A stretch of DNA of 64,000 bases from Quillaja saponaria (Eukaryota > Streptophyta > Magnoliopsida > Fabales > Quillajaceae), in NCBI GenBank assembly GCA_029379385.1, contig CM055606.1:1674001-1738000 (forward strand), read 5' to 3'. Below, piece by piece: positions 1 to 11,165 of this stretch. Below the pieces are notes generated by a model. The model worked only from the letters and a program-made list of their open reading frames with translations, made no database searches and was not told the origin of the DNA. Position 1 is the stretch's first letter. The number at the start of each line of letters is the position of its first letter. The position numbers were made by a program, and so were the translations under genes.

Positions 1-144
1 CAATAATGTTAGAATTCTGAATCCATCGGTGAACTACCCAGGAACAAGTTGTGGGACTACCCCGGTAACCAGGGAGCATATGCCTCATATCTTGCTAACA
101 CTTCCCAAATTCAAGGATTATTAACTTATAAAAAAGGTCTCACA

Positions 145-774
145 AGTGGATTTCCCTCACTTCAAAGAGAAAATTTTCAAGAACTAGTACTTGAGGTGCT
201 AGAATTTCTTCGGAGTGGATTAGACACTTGAGGAATACAAGGTTGGGTTGGTTTCCACTCATATGGGGGATAAAGTGTTGGAATGGCTTAAAAGTTTCAT
301 CAAAGATAGAGGACTAGATGGACTCACATTGAAATAGTATCTACAAGAATTACAGGGAAGGTTTAGAGGTGATACTGAAAGACCAATGATAGCTTTGAAA
401 ACTTGAAACTGGTAGGATCTGTTGAGGAGTACAACCAATAGTTTGAGCAAATCAAGAATCATTGCTTTATATCTAAGGAACTTTTTCTTGATCACTATCT
501 TAAAGGTCTCAAAGAGGAAATCTGGTATGGCATCAACATTGTAGAGGCCGAATCTTTGACTCAAGCTATGAAATTGACTAGGACTGAAGAAAGGTTCCTT
601 AATTCCTTATTGCACAAGAAGGAATCCCTACGACTTGTGAAGCACCCATCCTATCCAAATAGCCTACATACACCATGTTTTCAACAAAACACATCAAACA
701 ACACTAAATTTGTCCTAAGAAACAAAAGACCAAGCCACTTCAAAGGACAATACAATAAGCCTACAAACAATTAG
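145..774 (+). pseudogene. gypsy gag remnant
   Basis: Across several frames this stretch reads as a plant Ty3 retrotransposon gag domain, with segments such as MGDKVLEWLKSF and VEEYNQ.FEQIKNH. It ends in a basic, Pro/Asn/Gln-rich tail. In-frame stops and frame changes break it. It is the first domain of the 1-4521 element. The start lies near the window edge and cannot be fixed. Confidence 0.7.
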
Positions 775-819
775 ATCTACAAAACTCACAAAGAACCTTT
801 ATCCATAACCAATAAGGAG

Positions 820-1197
820 ATGGAAAAAAGGATAAATAAAGGACTATGTTTTTACTGCAACGATAAGTACTTCCAAGGTCACATATGTAAGGGAGGTCAA
901 TTATACCTTACAATTATTCCAGATGAGCCACATGAAGCAGCAGAAAAGGAGAAACTAGACTTCTCTGACTTTAGCAATGAGGCAGAAAAGTTTGAGATTT
1001 TAGTATCAATGATGATATTGAGAGGAAATACAAGTTCAAGAACTGTGGGAAGATATCAAACAATGAAAATAGCAGGAAGAGTTAAGAAAAATAAGGTGTT
1101 GATGTTGATTAATAGTGGTAGCACCCACAACTTTGTGGATGCTTCACTGGTGAATAGGTTAAGCTTTAAAACAAAATATACCCTTCCATGGAAGTGA
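820..1197 (+). pseudogene. gypsy zinc knuckle and aspartic protease remnant
   Basis: Residues about 10-23 show the plant gypsy knuckle CFYCNDKYFQGHIC. Further on, 1108-1125 encodes INSGSTHNF, the place of the protease motif D-S-G-[AS]-T-H-N-F. The catalytic Asp is therefore Asn, and the frame ends at 1197 before the protease is complete. The protein would be inactive. The neighbouring gag and RT domains confirm the identity. Confidence 0.75.
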
Positions 1198-1565
1198 CAA
1201 TGGCTGATGGATATGGCTAATGGATCCAAGATTAAGGTACAAGCAATTGTAAAGGTTTGCCGTGGTATTTAGGAAAGACTTAGTTCTCTGCTAACTTCTT
1301 GATGAGGCCACTAGTTTGCTATGGAATGGTTCTAAGAATGCAATGGTTGTCTTTGTTAAGGAACATACACTGGAATTTTAAGTCTCTGTAAATGAGTTTT
1401 CAATGGCAGGGTCAGAAAATAGAATTGCAAGGTATAAACCCTTCAATTATTGATTTGGGAAAAGGTGGAACAAAAGGACTACTACTCCAACATATGTCTG
1501 GCAACCAGTCCATGTTAATCCAGGTAACAGTAGCCGAAATGAAGGAGAAGCAATAAACAATAAGC

Positions 1566-2830
1566 ATGTACCTTGTGTGTTTATCATATTTAGAGGTAAC
1601 TCTTAATGAATTAGAGCTTTTGCTGCAAAACTATGGTTCTATGTTTGATAAACCAACTTCATTATCTCCTGAGAGAATCTGTGATTATAAAATTCCACTG
1701 AAAGAAGAAAAGATGCATATAAATCAAAAACCTTATAGGTATAGACCCTTACAAAAGGATGTAATAGAGAAAATGGTGAAGGAAATGCTAGAAAATAAAA
1801 TCATTAGGGAAAACTTTAGCTCTTTTGCTTCCCCAATTGTATTAGTCAAGAAAAAAGACGATGTATAGAGGTTCTGCATTGACTATAAGAAGTTAGATCA
1901 TGCCACCATCAAGAAGAAATTCCATATTCTCTTGATTGAAGAGCTTTTGGATGATTTTTATAGAGCCAAATACTTATCTAAGTTGGATCTCATGTCTGGT
2001 TATCACTAGATAAGAATGAACCCCTTAGATATACACAAAACTGCATTGAAAACACCTGAGGGCTTGTATGAGTTCCTGGTGATGGCATTTGGATTGAAAA
2101 ATGTTCTAGCAATTTTCCAAGGCCTTATGAATGCACTTTTCAAGCCTGTTTTGAGAAAATTTATGCTAGTGTTTTTTGATGATATATTAGTTTACAACAA
2201 AACATGGGAAGATCACTTGTAGCACCTTAAACATATTATGCAGTTGCTCAGGAACAATCAGCTATTAGCTAAGAAAAGCAAATGTGTTTTTGGCAATAAA
2301 CAAATTGAATATCTAGGACATGTTATAACTGAAGCAAAGTATTGTGACAAATTAGAAGAAAATACAAGCAATGGTGGCACGACCCTTTCCTATGACTATT
2401 AAAGCTTTGAGATAATTATTGGGGTTGACAGGGTATTATAGAAGGTTTATTAGGGATAAGAGCTGATTACAAATCCATCTTTGTAATAGAGACTAATGTA
2501 TATGGAATAGGGATAAGAGCTGTGTTACTCCAAAAGGGTAATCCTTTAGCATTTCTCAGTAAGGCCTTGGGACCAAAACTCCTAGCCTTGTCTACATATG
2601 AGAAAAAGCTGATAGCCTTTGTGTATACTGTCAACAGATGGAAACAATACCTCATTGGCAAGCATTTCATATTCCAAATTGACCACTAAGCTCTCAAGTT
2701 CAGGTCAGAGCAAAAGGAATGCAACCCTATCGTTCAGAAGTGGTTACCAAAGTTGATAGGGCTAGATTATGAGAAATACTACTAAAAGGGAAATGATAAT
2801 ATAGTTGCAGATGCACTTTCAAGAATTCCA
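1566..2830 (+). pseudogene. gypsy reverse transcriptase and RNase H remnant
   Basis: The open segment 1566-1868 carries the RT N-terminal region, ending in SPIVLVKKKDDV before a TAG. A second open segment at 2016-2222 carries the YxDD-equivalent box, FFDDILVY. RNase H follows at about 2470-2690 with FLSKALGPKLLALSTYEKK. Its usual ETDAS motif reads ETNVY, so a catalytic Asp is lost. Several in-frame stops, for example at 1866 and after SGYH near 2007, show that this polyprotein is dead. Confidence 0.85.
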
Positions 2831-3009
2831 GGAGAAGCTCAAGTAGAAACTCTACAGTGTTTAGCCATATCTACTGTTACCACTGACCTGATTGATATGA
2901 TCATTACAAGCTAGGTTCAAGATGAAACTCTGTAGCAAATTATTTCTGAAGTTAAGTAAGGAAGGAAGCTTAATCACAAGTATGAGTGGGTCAATGGACA
3001 ACTAAAAAA

Positions 3010-4262
3010 AGGGTCAACTAGTTATTAGAAGAGAGAGGCATGAGTCATTGGAATTATTTCACACCAACAGTGCTGCTAGCCAATGAGGAGTTCATAAAAC
3101 CTTAAGAAGATTGTCTGTTGTTTTCTACTGGAAAGGAATGCAGAAGGATGTCAAAGCATTCATCAGAACCTGTGATATTTGCCAAAAGTTTAAGTATGAA
3201 ATAGTACCCTATCCAGGACTAGTGTAGCCTTTTCTTAGTCCCCAAAGAATATGGTCTTCCCTTTCAATGGACTTTATTGATGGACTTCCTAAATCAGAAG
3301 GCAAGATAATGACTATGATAGTGGTGGATAGACTGTCTAAATTTGCATGTTTCATAGAATTGCAACATCCTTATTCAGCACTAACTGTGGCTCAAGCATT
3401 CATGGAATAGGTTTACAAAATTCATGGCTTACCAGATGATATTATATATGATAGAGAACCTATATTTCTTTCCAACTTTTGGAAGGAACTATTCAAGGCA
3501 CAAAAGGTGCAGTTAAAGTTTTCTTCAACATACCACCCCCAAACAGATGGGCAAACAGAGGTGAACCCTAGAAACCTACTTGAGATGTTTCACAAGGGGC
3601 TATCCAAAACAGTGGCTATAGTTGGCCCAATGGTGGTACAATACTACTCATCACTCTGCAATTAAAATAACCCTTTATAAGGCTGTGTTTGATCAAGAAG
3701 CTCCTTACTACATTCCTTACATTAGTAAAGACTCTTCCAATGATGCTGTGGACAAAGCCATTATACAGGTGATAAAGGAAAATATACTCAAGGCACATAA
3801 TATAATACAAACTCAGGCCAATAAAAGGATATCTGAGAGGAACCTAGAGGTAAATGACTGGGTGTACTTAAAGTTACAACTTTACAAGCAACAATCTGTG
3901 ATGCGAGGTAAATTCCACAAGCTGGCTGCCAAATACTATGGACACTTTAAGGTCATCCAGAAAATTGGGAATGTAGCATATGTCTTAGACTTGCCATCAA
4001 CAACCAAGATGAATAATGTGTTTCACATGTCCCTACTTGACTAGGCAACCACACTGTGTATCCTCACTTACCTGAGTTCAATGATGAAAGGAAAGTAACT
4101 GTTGAACCTGTAGCAGTATTAGCCAAAGGGATGATAAGAAGCATAATCTAGCTAAGGTGCAATTGTTGGTGCAATGGTCACATGATCATAAAGAAGACAA
4201 CACTTGGGAGGATTACTTTAAGCTCAGTGAGAAATTTCCCCATTTAAAGCCTTGGGGTTAAG
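3010..4262 (+). pseudogene. gypsy integrase and chromodomain remnant
   Basis: An HHCC zinc-binding segment (HTNSAAS..., CDICQKF) is followed by the integrase core with MDFIDGLPKSEGK, YDREPIFLSNFWKELF and TYHPQTDGQTEV, the D, D and E blocks. Residues of 3622-4044 form the integrase C-terminal part, including VYLKLQLYKQ and NVFHMSLLD. At about 4130-4260, in a shifted frame, EDNTWEDYFKLSEKFP is the end of a chromodomain, which places the element among the chromoviruses. Stops and shifts are scattered throughout. Confidence 0.8.
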
Positions 4263-4521
4263 GCTTTGCTGAAGCAAGGGAAATTGATACAAGTTCCAAT
4301 TCTCCAAATCACATTCAGACTTGAAATGGGTCAAGTCCCAACTGTATTGTAAAGAATAAGGGGGAAAATTAGTTAGGGACCTCTGAGTATTAGTACAAGA
4401 ATTAGTGTGTATTTTTGTTATCAGATTGATTAATGAAATGGACTTCTTTTCTCCTCTTTTCTCCTCTTCTCTTTCTCTCTCTAATTCTTCTTTTTGATTA
4501 GAAATTTGGGGCACTATATCA

Positions 4522-6310
4522 CACCATTCCCTTACCTTCTCTATCTTCTCTTTGTAATCTCTCTCCTTACTAAGGAAGCAAGGAGAAGATAATTTTCAGA
4601 TGCAAGTATCAGAAGAACATCATTAATTGACCAAAAGGGAAAGGGCATGGAGCTATATATTGGCTATGAAGGAAAAGAAGTTTATAAAATTGTCTGTTTT
4701 GAAGAGATAGAAATAGTAATGTTGATGAGAGATATTATTCATCAATATTAATACTTTTGTATTTTTAGGAAAAAATTGTAAAGTTTTTCTTGGGACATGC
4801 TCTTTTGATGCGTGTACAACCTTAAAAAGATCAGAAGAAAAGAAGAAGAAAAAATTTTAGAGCATCTTGCAAAGAGTAAAGCATGGAGACATGTTAGAGA
4901 AAAATATATATATATTATTTTTCTCAAAAACATGTTAGAGCATCACCATCCAGCACGATAAAATTTATGAAACAATAAATTTGGATAAATTCTAAAATAA
5001 GAGACATTTTTTTGCTATCTCTCTAGGAAATTGCATGCTCTAATGTTTGAACTTGTGTTTCTTAAGTTGAGAGTGCAACTAGCTTACCATTATATTCAAC
5101 CTTTGTTGGTAAAAGAAAAAAATAATGTGATTTTATTTTAAGATATAGGGGAAAACCAAGGGGTCTCCTTCTTTATAATAGTATTAAAAATTACATGTGC
5201 AATTGATAAAAAAATAATGAGTTGTAATACCTAAAGTGAGTAATATTAGAATTTTAAATTTTAAAATAATTTTTTTTTTTAATTTGTATATAATATTTAA
5301 TAGGAGACTACAAGAGGTCTCACCCATTTAGATAGTATAAATAGATGTTTTCAACTTGAATTACTAAAATAGTCTTTAATGATTAACTAATTTTAATAAT
5401 GCATGGTGATTTTTATTTTTATTTTGTCAAATTAAAAACATAGACATTGTGAATATTCACGTATATCGTTATATAATAGGATTTCCAAATATATTAACGA
5501 TAATAATTTATACGTAGCTTCAAAGATTTACCTTCACATTCACCTATATCCTTCAATAGCTTCTCGAATATGTTCTTAATTTCTAGCTGACTCTGTTTTA
5601 TTATTAATTCAGCAAGTTAGATTTTGAATTTGCCTTCAATTTCGTGCATGAAAACCAGTTTTCTTGGGCTGAAAATAAAATCTTTTCTTGTTTATATTTA
5701 CTTACTAGCTAATTGATTATAGTTTTACTTTGAGGGCCAAGAAAACAAGCGCTTTATTAATAATTAGATATTTTAATTAATTAATAGATGATGAGGAGGA
5801 GGACAACGAAGATGAAGAAGAAAAGCATATTTAAGAAATTTGAATATCATGCTGAAGACAACTCAACCATGTCAAAAGCTTAAAATAGTAGCACGAGGAA
5901 AAAAAAAAACTATATTTAATTTGACACATTTATTTACAACTCATAAGACACATGCATGTTTAAAGAATTATTTTGCTTTTTAAATTTATTTTGTTGGGAG
6001 ACAGAAAAGCTTGTCAAGTATTATTTGTATTCCAAAAAAGTAATTGCTAAGAAATCAGTTCATACTGCAAAGGATGAACTTTCTGACTGAAAATTATTAA
6101 ATGATTAAAAGTTTGCCATGGTCTAACTAATAGTACTTGTAAAGACATATAATGTATTGATTGGTTATTTATATTTGAATTTGCTTTACACTCTAGTTTC
6201 TTCCATTCAGTCTTGGAGGTAAATAATTGTGGTTGTAGCAGGGACCCAACATAGGTATCTTTAGTTACAAGCATTTATGTTATAGTAAATGAGTCATCTT
6301 TTCAGTGAGC
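4522..6310. other. AT-rich intergenic DNA with an amidase-flank remnant
   Basis: No coding gene is supported here. Most of it is AT-rich and probably transposon-derived. At about 5994-6060 there is a stretch, containing GCTTGTCAAGTATTATTTGT, that matches sequence lying downstream of amidase copies 2 (about 23790-23860) and 3 (about 33780-33845). That suggests the left edge of amidase copy 1 was once preceded by another unit of the same array. Confidence 0.5.
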
Positions 6311-6317
6311 TATAAAA
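6311..6317 (+). promoter_or_regulatory. TATA box of amidase copy 1
   Basis: TATAAAA lies 51 bases before the chosen ATG. The same box stands at a matching position before amidase copy 2 (TATAAAAG) but is degraded in copy 3. Confidence 0.55.
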
Positions 6318-6367
6318 CAATAAGCACTCCATATGTTTGTGAATGTATCAGAAGAATAATTGTAATC

Positions 6368-8502
6368 ATGGGTACCAACCTAACAGTGAGCTTCTTTTCA
6401 TTCTCTTTCTTTCTCCCAATCCTTCTAGCCATATTATCATCTGTGCCGCCCACAATCTCAGGCAATGGATTCCCTATCGGAGAAGCCACCATTAGAGATC
6501 TCCAACTTGCATTCAAGTATAAGAGACTCACGTCGAGGCAACTCGTTGAGTTCTATCTGGAACAAATCCATAGACTCAACCCAGTTCTTCATGGGATTAC
6601 AGAGGTGAATCCAGACGCACTAGACTTGGCTGATAAAGCTGATCAAGAACGTAGAACTAAAGCACCGGAGTCACTATCTAGGCTGCATGGCATTCCTATT
6701 GTTCTCAAGGATAACATTGCAACCAAGGATAAGATGAACACCACAGCTGGCTCGTTTGCACTTTTCGGTTCAATTGTGCCACGGGATGCTGGAGTGGTGG
6801 CCAGGTTGAGAAAAGCTGGAGCTATCATTTTGGGGAGGGCCAGCATGAGCGAGTGGTCTTATTTCAGGTCGACCAGTTCACCCTTTGGTTGGAGTCCTAG
6901 GGATGAACAAGGAAAGGTAATCACCAGCTTTTTGAGTATATGTTTATGCATCAAACAAGTATGATCTCTTTTAAATTCTCTCCTTTTTTTAAGGCTATCT
7001 CGGATTGGCCATTAGTGTGAATCAGAATGTATGCAACAAACAATACGGATAATCTCTAGAGTGAAGAGGAGATCAGTTAAGTGCGAATAATTGTTGCAAC
7101 AAAATATGTTTCCAAGTTAACAGTTCTGCACCTTGCAGAATCCTTACACATTGGGTAATCCATGCGGGTCTAGTAGTGGCTCAGCAATATCAGTCGCAGC
7201 AAATATGGCAGCACTGTCATTAGGTGTTGAGACTGATGCCTCCATTTTATGTCCATCCAGTAAGAACTCAGTTGTGGGTATCAAACCAACAGTGGTCTCA
7301 CAAGTAGAGCAGGAGTAGTCGCAGTTTCTCCAAGACAAGACACAGTTGGGTAAGTTAATTATACATACACATCTGGTCTCACTAAGCTTACTTCCTTTTT
7401 GGTTGGAAAGAAGCATTTTGACCAAGTTTCAGAGTAACATTTCATTCTTTAGTGTTTAACTGCGAAGGAAATGTCTCATTGTTTGTCATCTGTGTTGGAT
7501 GGAACAGACCGATTTGCAGGACAGTATCAGATGCAGCTTACGTTCTTGAAGCCATTGCAGGTGTTGACATCCATGATCATGCTACAATTGAAGCATCAAA
7601 GTACATCCCAAAAGGTGGGTATGCACAATTTCTAAGAATTGATGGGCCAAGAGGAAAGAGATTAGGCGTAGTGAGAGATTTCGACAACCTTCTTTATCTT
7701 ACCCCCGGCAGTGAAATTGCTTCCAAAGAGACTTTCCGGCAACATCTAAACACATTAAGGTAATAACAGTCCCTTAGCACATTTCAATTACTAGTCCAAA
7801 TAAATTGTTTTTATTCTAAAATATCCATCTTCTTTCTGCAAATTCAGGCAAAGAGGTGCAATCCTGGTGGACAAATTGAAATTAGATAACATGACTGAAT
7901 TATATTTTACTGATTATGGTGAACAAGTTGCATTGAGAGCTGAATTCAAATTATCCTTAAATGACTACCTAAAAGAGTTAATTGCCTCCCCTGTGCGATC
8001 CTTGGCGGATGTAATAGAATTCAACAAGAAGAACCCAGTATTGGTTAGTACCCTATGCCTAGAAGGCCCTCTTCATATCTATACATGAGTTCAAAGTTCT
8101 ATGCATATATATCACTAACCATAAATGTAATTGCAATTACAGGAAAAGATTGAGTATGGCCAAGACATCATGTTGCAAGCTCAAGCAACAAATGGAATTG
8201 GAAAAACAGAGAAGGCAGCGCTAGAAAAATTAGAAAGATTGACCAAAAATGGATTTGTGAAGTTAATGAAAAAGAATAAGCTAGATGCATTGGTGACTCC
8301 AGGTGACATTACAGCTAGAATCCTTGCAATTGGGGGTTTCCCTGGAATAAGTGTCCCTGCAGGATATACCAAGGATGGGCCATTTGGTATTTGCTTCGGA
8401 GGATTAAAGGGTTCGGAGCCGAAGCTTATCGAGATTGCCTATGGCTTTGAGCAAGCCACTAAGATAAGAAAGCCTCCCCAATTAAAAATTTTGAAGCTTT
8501 AG
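6368..8502 (+). pseudogene. Amidase-signature-family protein, copy 1, frameshifted
   Basis: This is a five-exon amidase-signature hydrolase (Ser-cisSer-Lys triad; C-N bond hydrolysis of amides, substrate unknown). Exons by eye are 6368-6916, 7139-7349, 7508-7759, 7848-8043 and 8143-8502, all GT/AG. The ATG at 6368 aligns with copy 2 and opens on a hydrophobic signal-peptide-like segment. The catalytic Lys lies in VLKDNIATKDKMNTTAGS, the cis-Ser in GSSSGS and the nucleophile Ser in VETDASI, where the usual Gly is Ala. Exon 2 is one base shorter than in copy 2: a T is missing near 7293, after KPTV, and the frame reaches TAG at 7316. Without a sequencing error the protein stops after about 240 residues. 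Exons 3-5 remain open. The closest Arabidopsis relative I recall is At4g34880. Confidence 0.85.
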
Positions 8503-8632
8503 AACAAGCTCAAATTTAATATTAATTGAGACTACTAGCAATGAGATAAGAGCATTTTTGTCACAATAAGAATATGAAATTGACCAAGTAATGTAATATG
8601 AATCAGGTACATCCTTACAATTGAATATCAGT

Positions 8633-8865
8633 AGGCTTTGAAGGTTGATGAGAGACAATAGGCTTGATGTATTGGTGACTCCTTGTGCTTCTGTTGCCTC
8701 TGTCCTCTCTACTGGAGGAATACCTGGAATCAATATCACAGCAGAATACGACAAGAAGGGAGTTACTTTCTGCATTTATTTTGGGGACTAAAGGGTTCCG
8801 AGCCAAAGCTTATTCAAATTGCATTTTGCTTTGAGCAAGAAACTGAAGGCTTCTTCAAACCTTGA
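8633..8865 (+). pseudogene. Isolated amidase last-exon fragment
   Basis: About 130 bases after amidase copy 1 lies a second, more diverged copy of the C-terminal exon: RLDVLVTP, GGIPGINI, then FGGLKGSEPKLIQIAF and a stop at 8863-8865. A base is missing at the FGGLKG junction, so two frames are needed. The exon 1-4 counterparts are absent. It differs from all three full copies, so it is probably what remains of a fourth amidase. Confidence 0.75.
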
Positions 8866-8960
8866 AGGCTTAAAGCAACCTCCACTCAAATTTTAACAAC
8901 ATGAGTAGCTAAAAGTTTGTTGGAATGTTTGTTGTTGTAATCAGTGTTTACATTTTAATA

Positions 8961-9418
8961 TGTCTCCATGAGTTACTCACTTTCTCTCCTCTGAGTCCTC
9001 TCACTGTCCATTTTTACACAATTTTCTTCTTTGTTTGCCATTCTAATAAAACCGTTTCCAGAAATAAAATAAAACCTTTGATTTATAAAGAAAATTCAAT
9101 GAACAATTCCTTAATTTTCTATCAAAAAATTGGCAGAAATGAATGCAATTCTGCATTAAAAGCATTTCCAATTTCACAGAGTATTCAAGTGAATGTGGAT
9201 CAAAGGGAGGGGCAATGGGTAATGTATCGAATCAAAAACATTCATTGTGTCTCTGAGTTACTCACTTTCCCTCCTCTGAGTCCTCCCCCTGTCCATTTTT
9301 ACAACATTTTCTTCTTTGTTTGCCATTCCAATAAAACCGTTTCGAGAATTAAAATAAAACCCTTGATTTATAATGAAAATTCAGTTAACAATTCCTTAAT
9401 TTTCTATCAAAAAATTGG
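8961..9418. repeat. Direct repeat pair, about 170 bp each
   Basis: Sequence 8961-9133 recurs at 9247-9418 with few differences (shared stretch GAGTTACTCACTTTC, shared end ATCAAAAAATTGG). A spacer of about 113 bases separates them. The pair sits upstream of the first dirigent gene and may be a duplicated promoter-distal segment. It is not coding in any convincing way. Confidence 0.8.
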
Positions 9419-9494
9419 TTAATTGAATCAGAAACAAGTATTACCTTATAGACAAGTTTCAAGGATTAAAGTAAGTAATGACATGAAATTTATC

Positions 9495-9500
9495 TATAAA
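9495..9500 (+). promoter_or_regulatory. TATA box of dirigent gene A
   Basis: TATAAA in the context TCTATAAAACC lies 56 bases before the ATG at 9556, a normal spacing for a short-leader plant gene. Confidence 0.5.
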
Positions 9501-9555
9501 ACCGCCACATTCTTGTGGTTTGACAGAGAAATAGATTGAGAAAATTCAAAGAAAA

Positions 9556-10124
9556 ATGGAGAGCAAACTTACTCCAATTTTGGCTTTGATTCTCTGCTCT
9601 GCCACAATTCCAGTGCAGAGTAATTACTACTCAGAGAGCAAACCAGTATCTGAGCTGAAGGAGCAAGTGACCAATCTTGAATTCTACCTCTTTGACGTTC
9701 TTACCGGAAAAAACCCCACCGCCTTGCTGGTGGCAAAACCTGATAACACCATCCTTCGAAATATGCATCAAACCCATTTGGTTCCCTATACGCCGTCGAC
9801 GATCCTCTGAGAACAGGCCCTGAAACAAATTCAGAGATAATTGGGAATGCAAAGGGTCTCTACGTGTCGTCTAGCCTAGACGATAGTCAATTTACAATAG
9901 TGTTGTACATGGATTTCGCTTTTACCACTGGTAATTTTAACGGCAGCTCCATCAGTGTGTTATCGAGGAATCCAGTGACGGAGCCAACAAGGGAGGTGGC
10001 GGTGGTCGGAGGAAGAGGGAAGTTTAGGTTTGCCAAAGGATTCGCCGAGGTTAAGACCCATTTCATCAATGTCACAACTGGGGATGCTATTCTTAACTAC
10101 AAGGTCACTGTGTTCCATTACTAG
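9556..10124 (+). pseudogene. Dirigent-like protein A, single-base frameshift
   Basis: This is a single-exon dirigent-family gene. Dirigent proteins act in the cell wall and guide stereoselective coupling of monolignol or related radicals. The N-terminus (MESKLTPILALILCSATIP) is a signal peptide, followed by the family block LEFYLFDVLTGKNPTA. The reading frame then slips at a C run at 9773-9775. Before it the frame is 9556-9810; after it the frame continues from about 9774 to the stop at 10122-10124, with FGSLYAVDDPL, GKFRFAKGFAEVKTHF and TTGDAILNYKVTVFHY. One extra C would restore a full-length protein, so this is either a recent null allele or a homopolymer read error. It is much diverged from copies B and C. 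A probable AATAAA signal lies near 10180. Confidence 0.85.
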
Positions 10125-10504
10125 TACGACTTCGTATTGTCGTCCTTATTTATAATTTTTTTTGTCTTTTTTCATTTTCAATAAAGATTGATATGTCTTT
10201 GTTAACTGAGATTGTATAGATGCAATTGAATTTAAATAACATCTACTTCTATTATGTTCGTTTTATTGTTTCATATTTAGATGCTATTCATCTTTATTAT
10301 GACAGTTTTATATATGCTTACTAATTAATCAAAAAAATTGACCAAAATGGATTTAATGTTTTTCTTAATCAAATTAAATGCTAGTTTTATAGAAGACATT
10401 GCAAATTTAGTAGAATTTTTGTTGTTGACAATATTAGTATTTATATCAATTACATATACAACATGTCTATTTTCATATGCAATCAAGAAAAAATATATGT
10501 AACT

Positions 10505-10690
10505 ATATGCAAGGTGTAGTTCAATCAGTAAGATATACTTGAGCTCATTATTTGATGAGACTCTGTAATGTCACAGATTTGAACTTTAAAAAAAACACTT
10601 ATAGAGAGTGAAAGTCACGAATCTTGATCGAGATTATACTTACACTCAATACATGTGGGTATACTTGTTGGAAACCCAAAAAATGTGTAT
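10505..10690 (+). mobile_element. Possible tRNA-derived SINE remnant
   Basis: TAGTTCAATCAG near 10517-10531 resembles a pol III A box, and GATTTGAAC near 10577 resembles a B box about 50 bases later, as in plant SINEs. I could not define an end or target-site duplication. The remainder of 10125-10850 holds only AT-rich DNA. Confidence 0.35.
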
Positions 10691-10849
10691 ATATATGCAC
10701 ATTAACAAATGAAGCCTCAAACCTAAGACCATTTCAATACATTTGTCTGAACTAGTTTAGTTAAGATCTCATCAGCTCATTGTTCATTTTAGTTACAATA
10801 AATAGAGAAATTAATAGGTTAATTATCACAATCGACTCATGTTTATTGT

Positions 10850-11165
10850 ATCATTTAGATATATTTTAGAGTCAATCTCACTTTACCCATCCACTACGTA
10901 CTTTTTTGTAATAACTCATGTGAACTATTAAACTACGCAATTAGCATCCTTAATTATAAGCCAATTTCATGTAAGAGATATGATTATACCTAAACTGTTA
11001 AATATTTTACCAATTTACTCTCTGTATATATAATTAGACACAGACCACATAGACTATGGCGATTTAATAATAATTTGATATAAATCATCAAACACTATGC
11101 ATAATATATCAATTTATCGCGAACCATATAATTAGATATACAATAAGCCCCTAATAATTAATATC
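10850..11165. repeat. Diverged minisatellite, upstream of dirigent B
   Basis: Several degenerate copies of a roughly 50-base unit are present, with core AATTTACTGTGAAACATATA followed by ATTAGACATAAATC. The same unit forms the larger array at 13655-14645. This stretch lies at the left edge of the dirigent B duplication unit. Confidence 0.65.

Larger units (their letters stand above)
1..4521 (+). mobile_element. Degenerate Ty3/gypsy (chromovirus-type) LTR retrotransposon, 5' end outside window
   Basis: Domains run in Ty3/gypsy order on the plus strand: gag, CCHC knuckle, aspartic protease, reverse transcriptase, RNase H, integrase and a chromodomain-like tail. Stop codons and frameshifts interrupt every domain, so the copy cannot be autonomous. 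The left LTR and primer-binding site lie before base 1. A purine-rich tract at 4355-4368 marks the expected start of the 3' LTR, followed by an LTR-like pyrimidine-rich stretch ending near 4521. The LTR edges are uncertain because no second LTR is available for comparison and the start is not a clean TG. The age looks old, judging by the density of lesions. Confidence 0.9.

Noticed and set aside
6305..6367. Longer amidase copy 1 start 21 residues upstream
   Set aside because: The position is a GTG, not an ATG, lies on top of the TATA box, and copy 2 supports the ATG at 6368.
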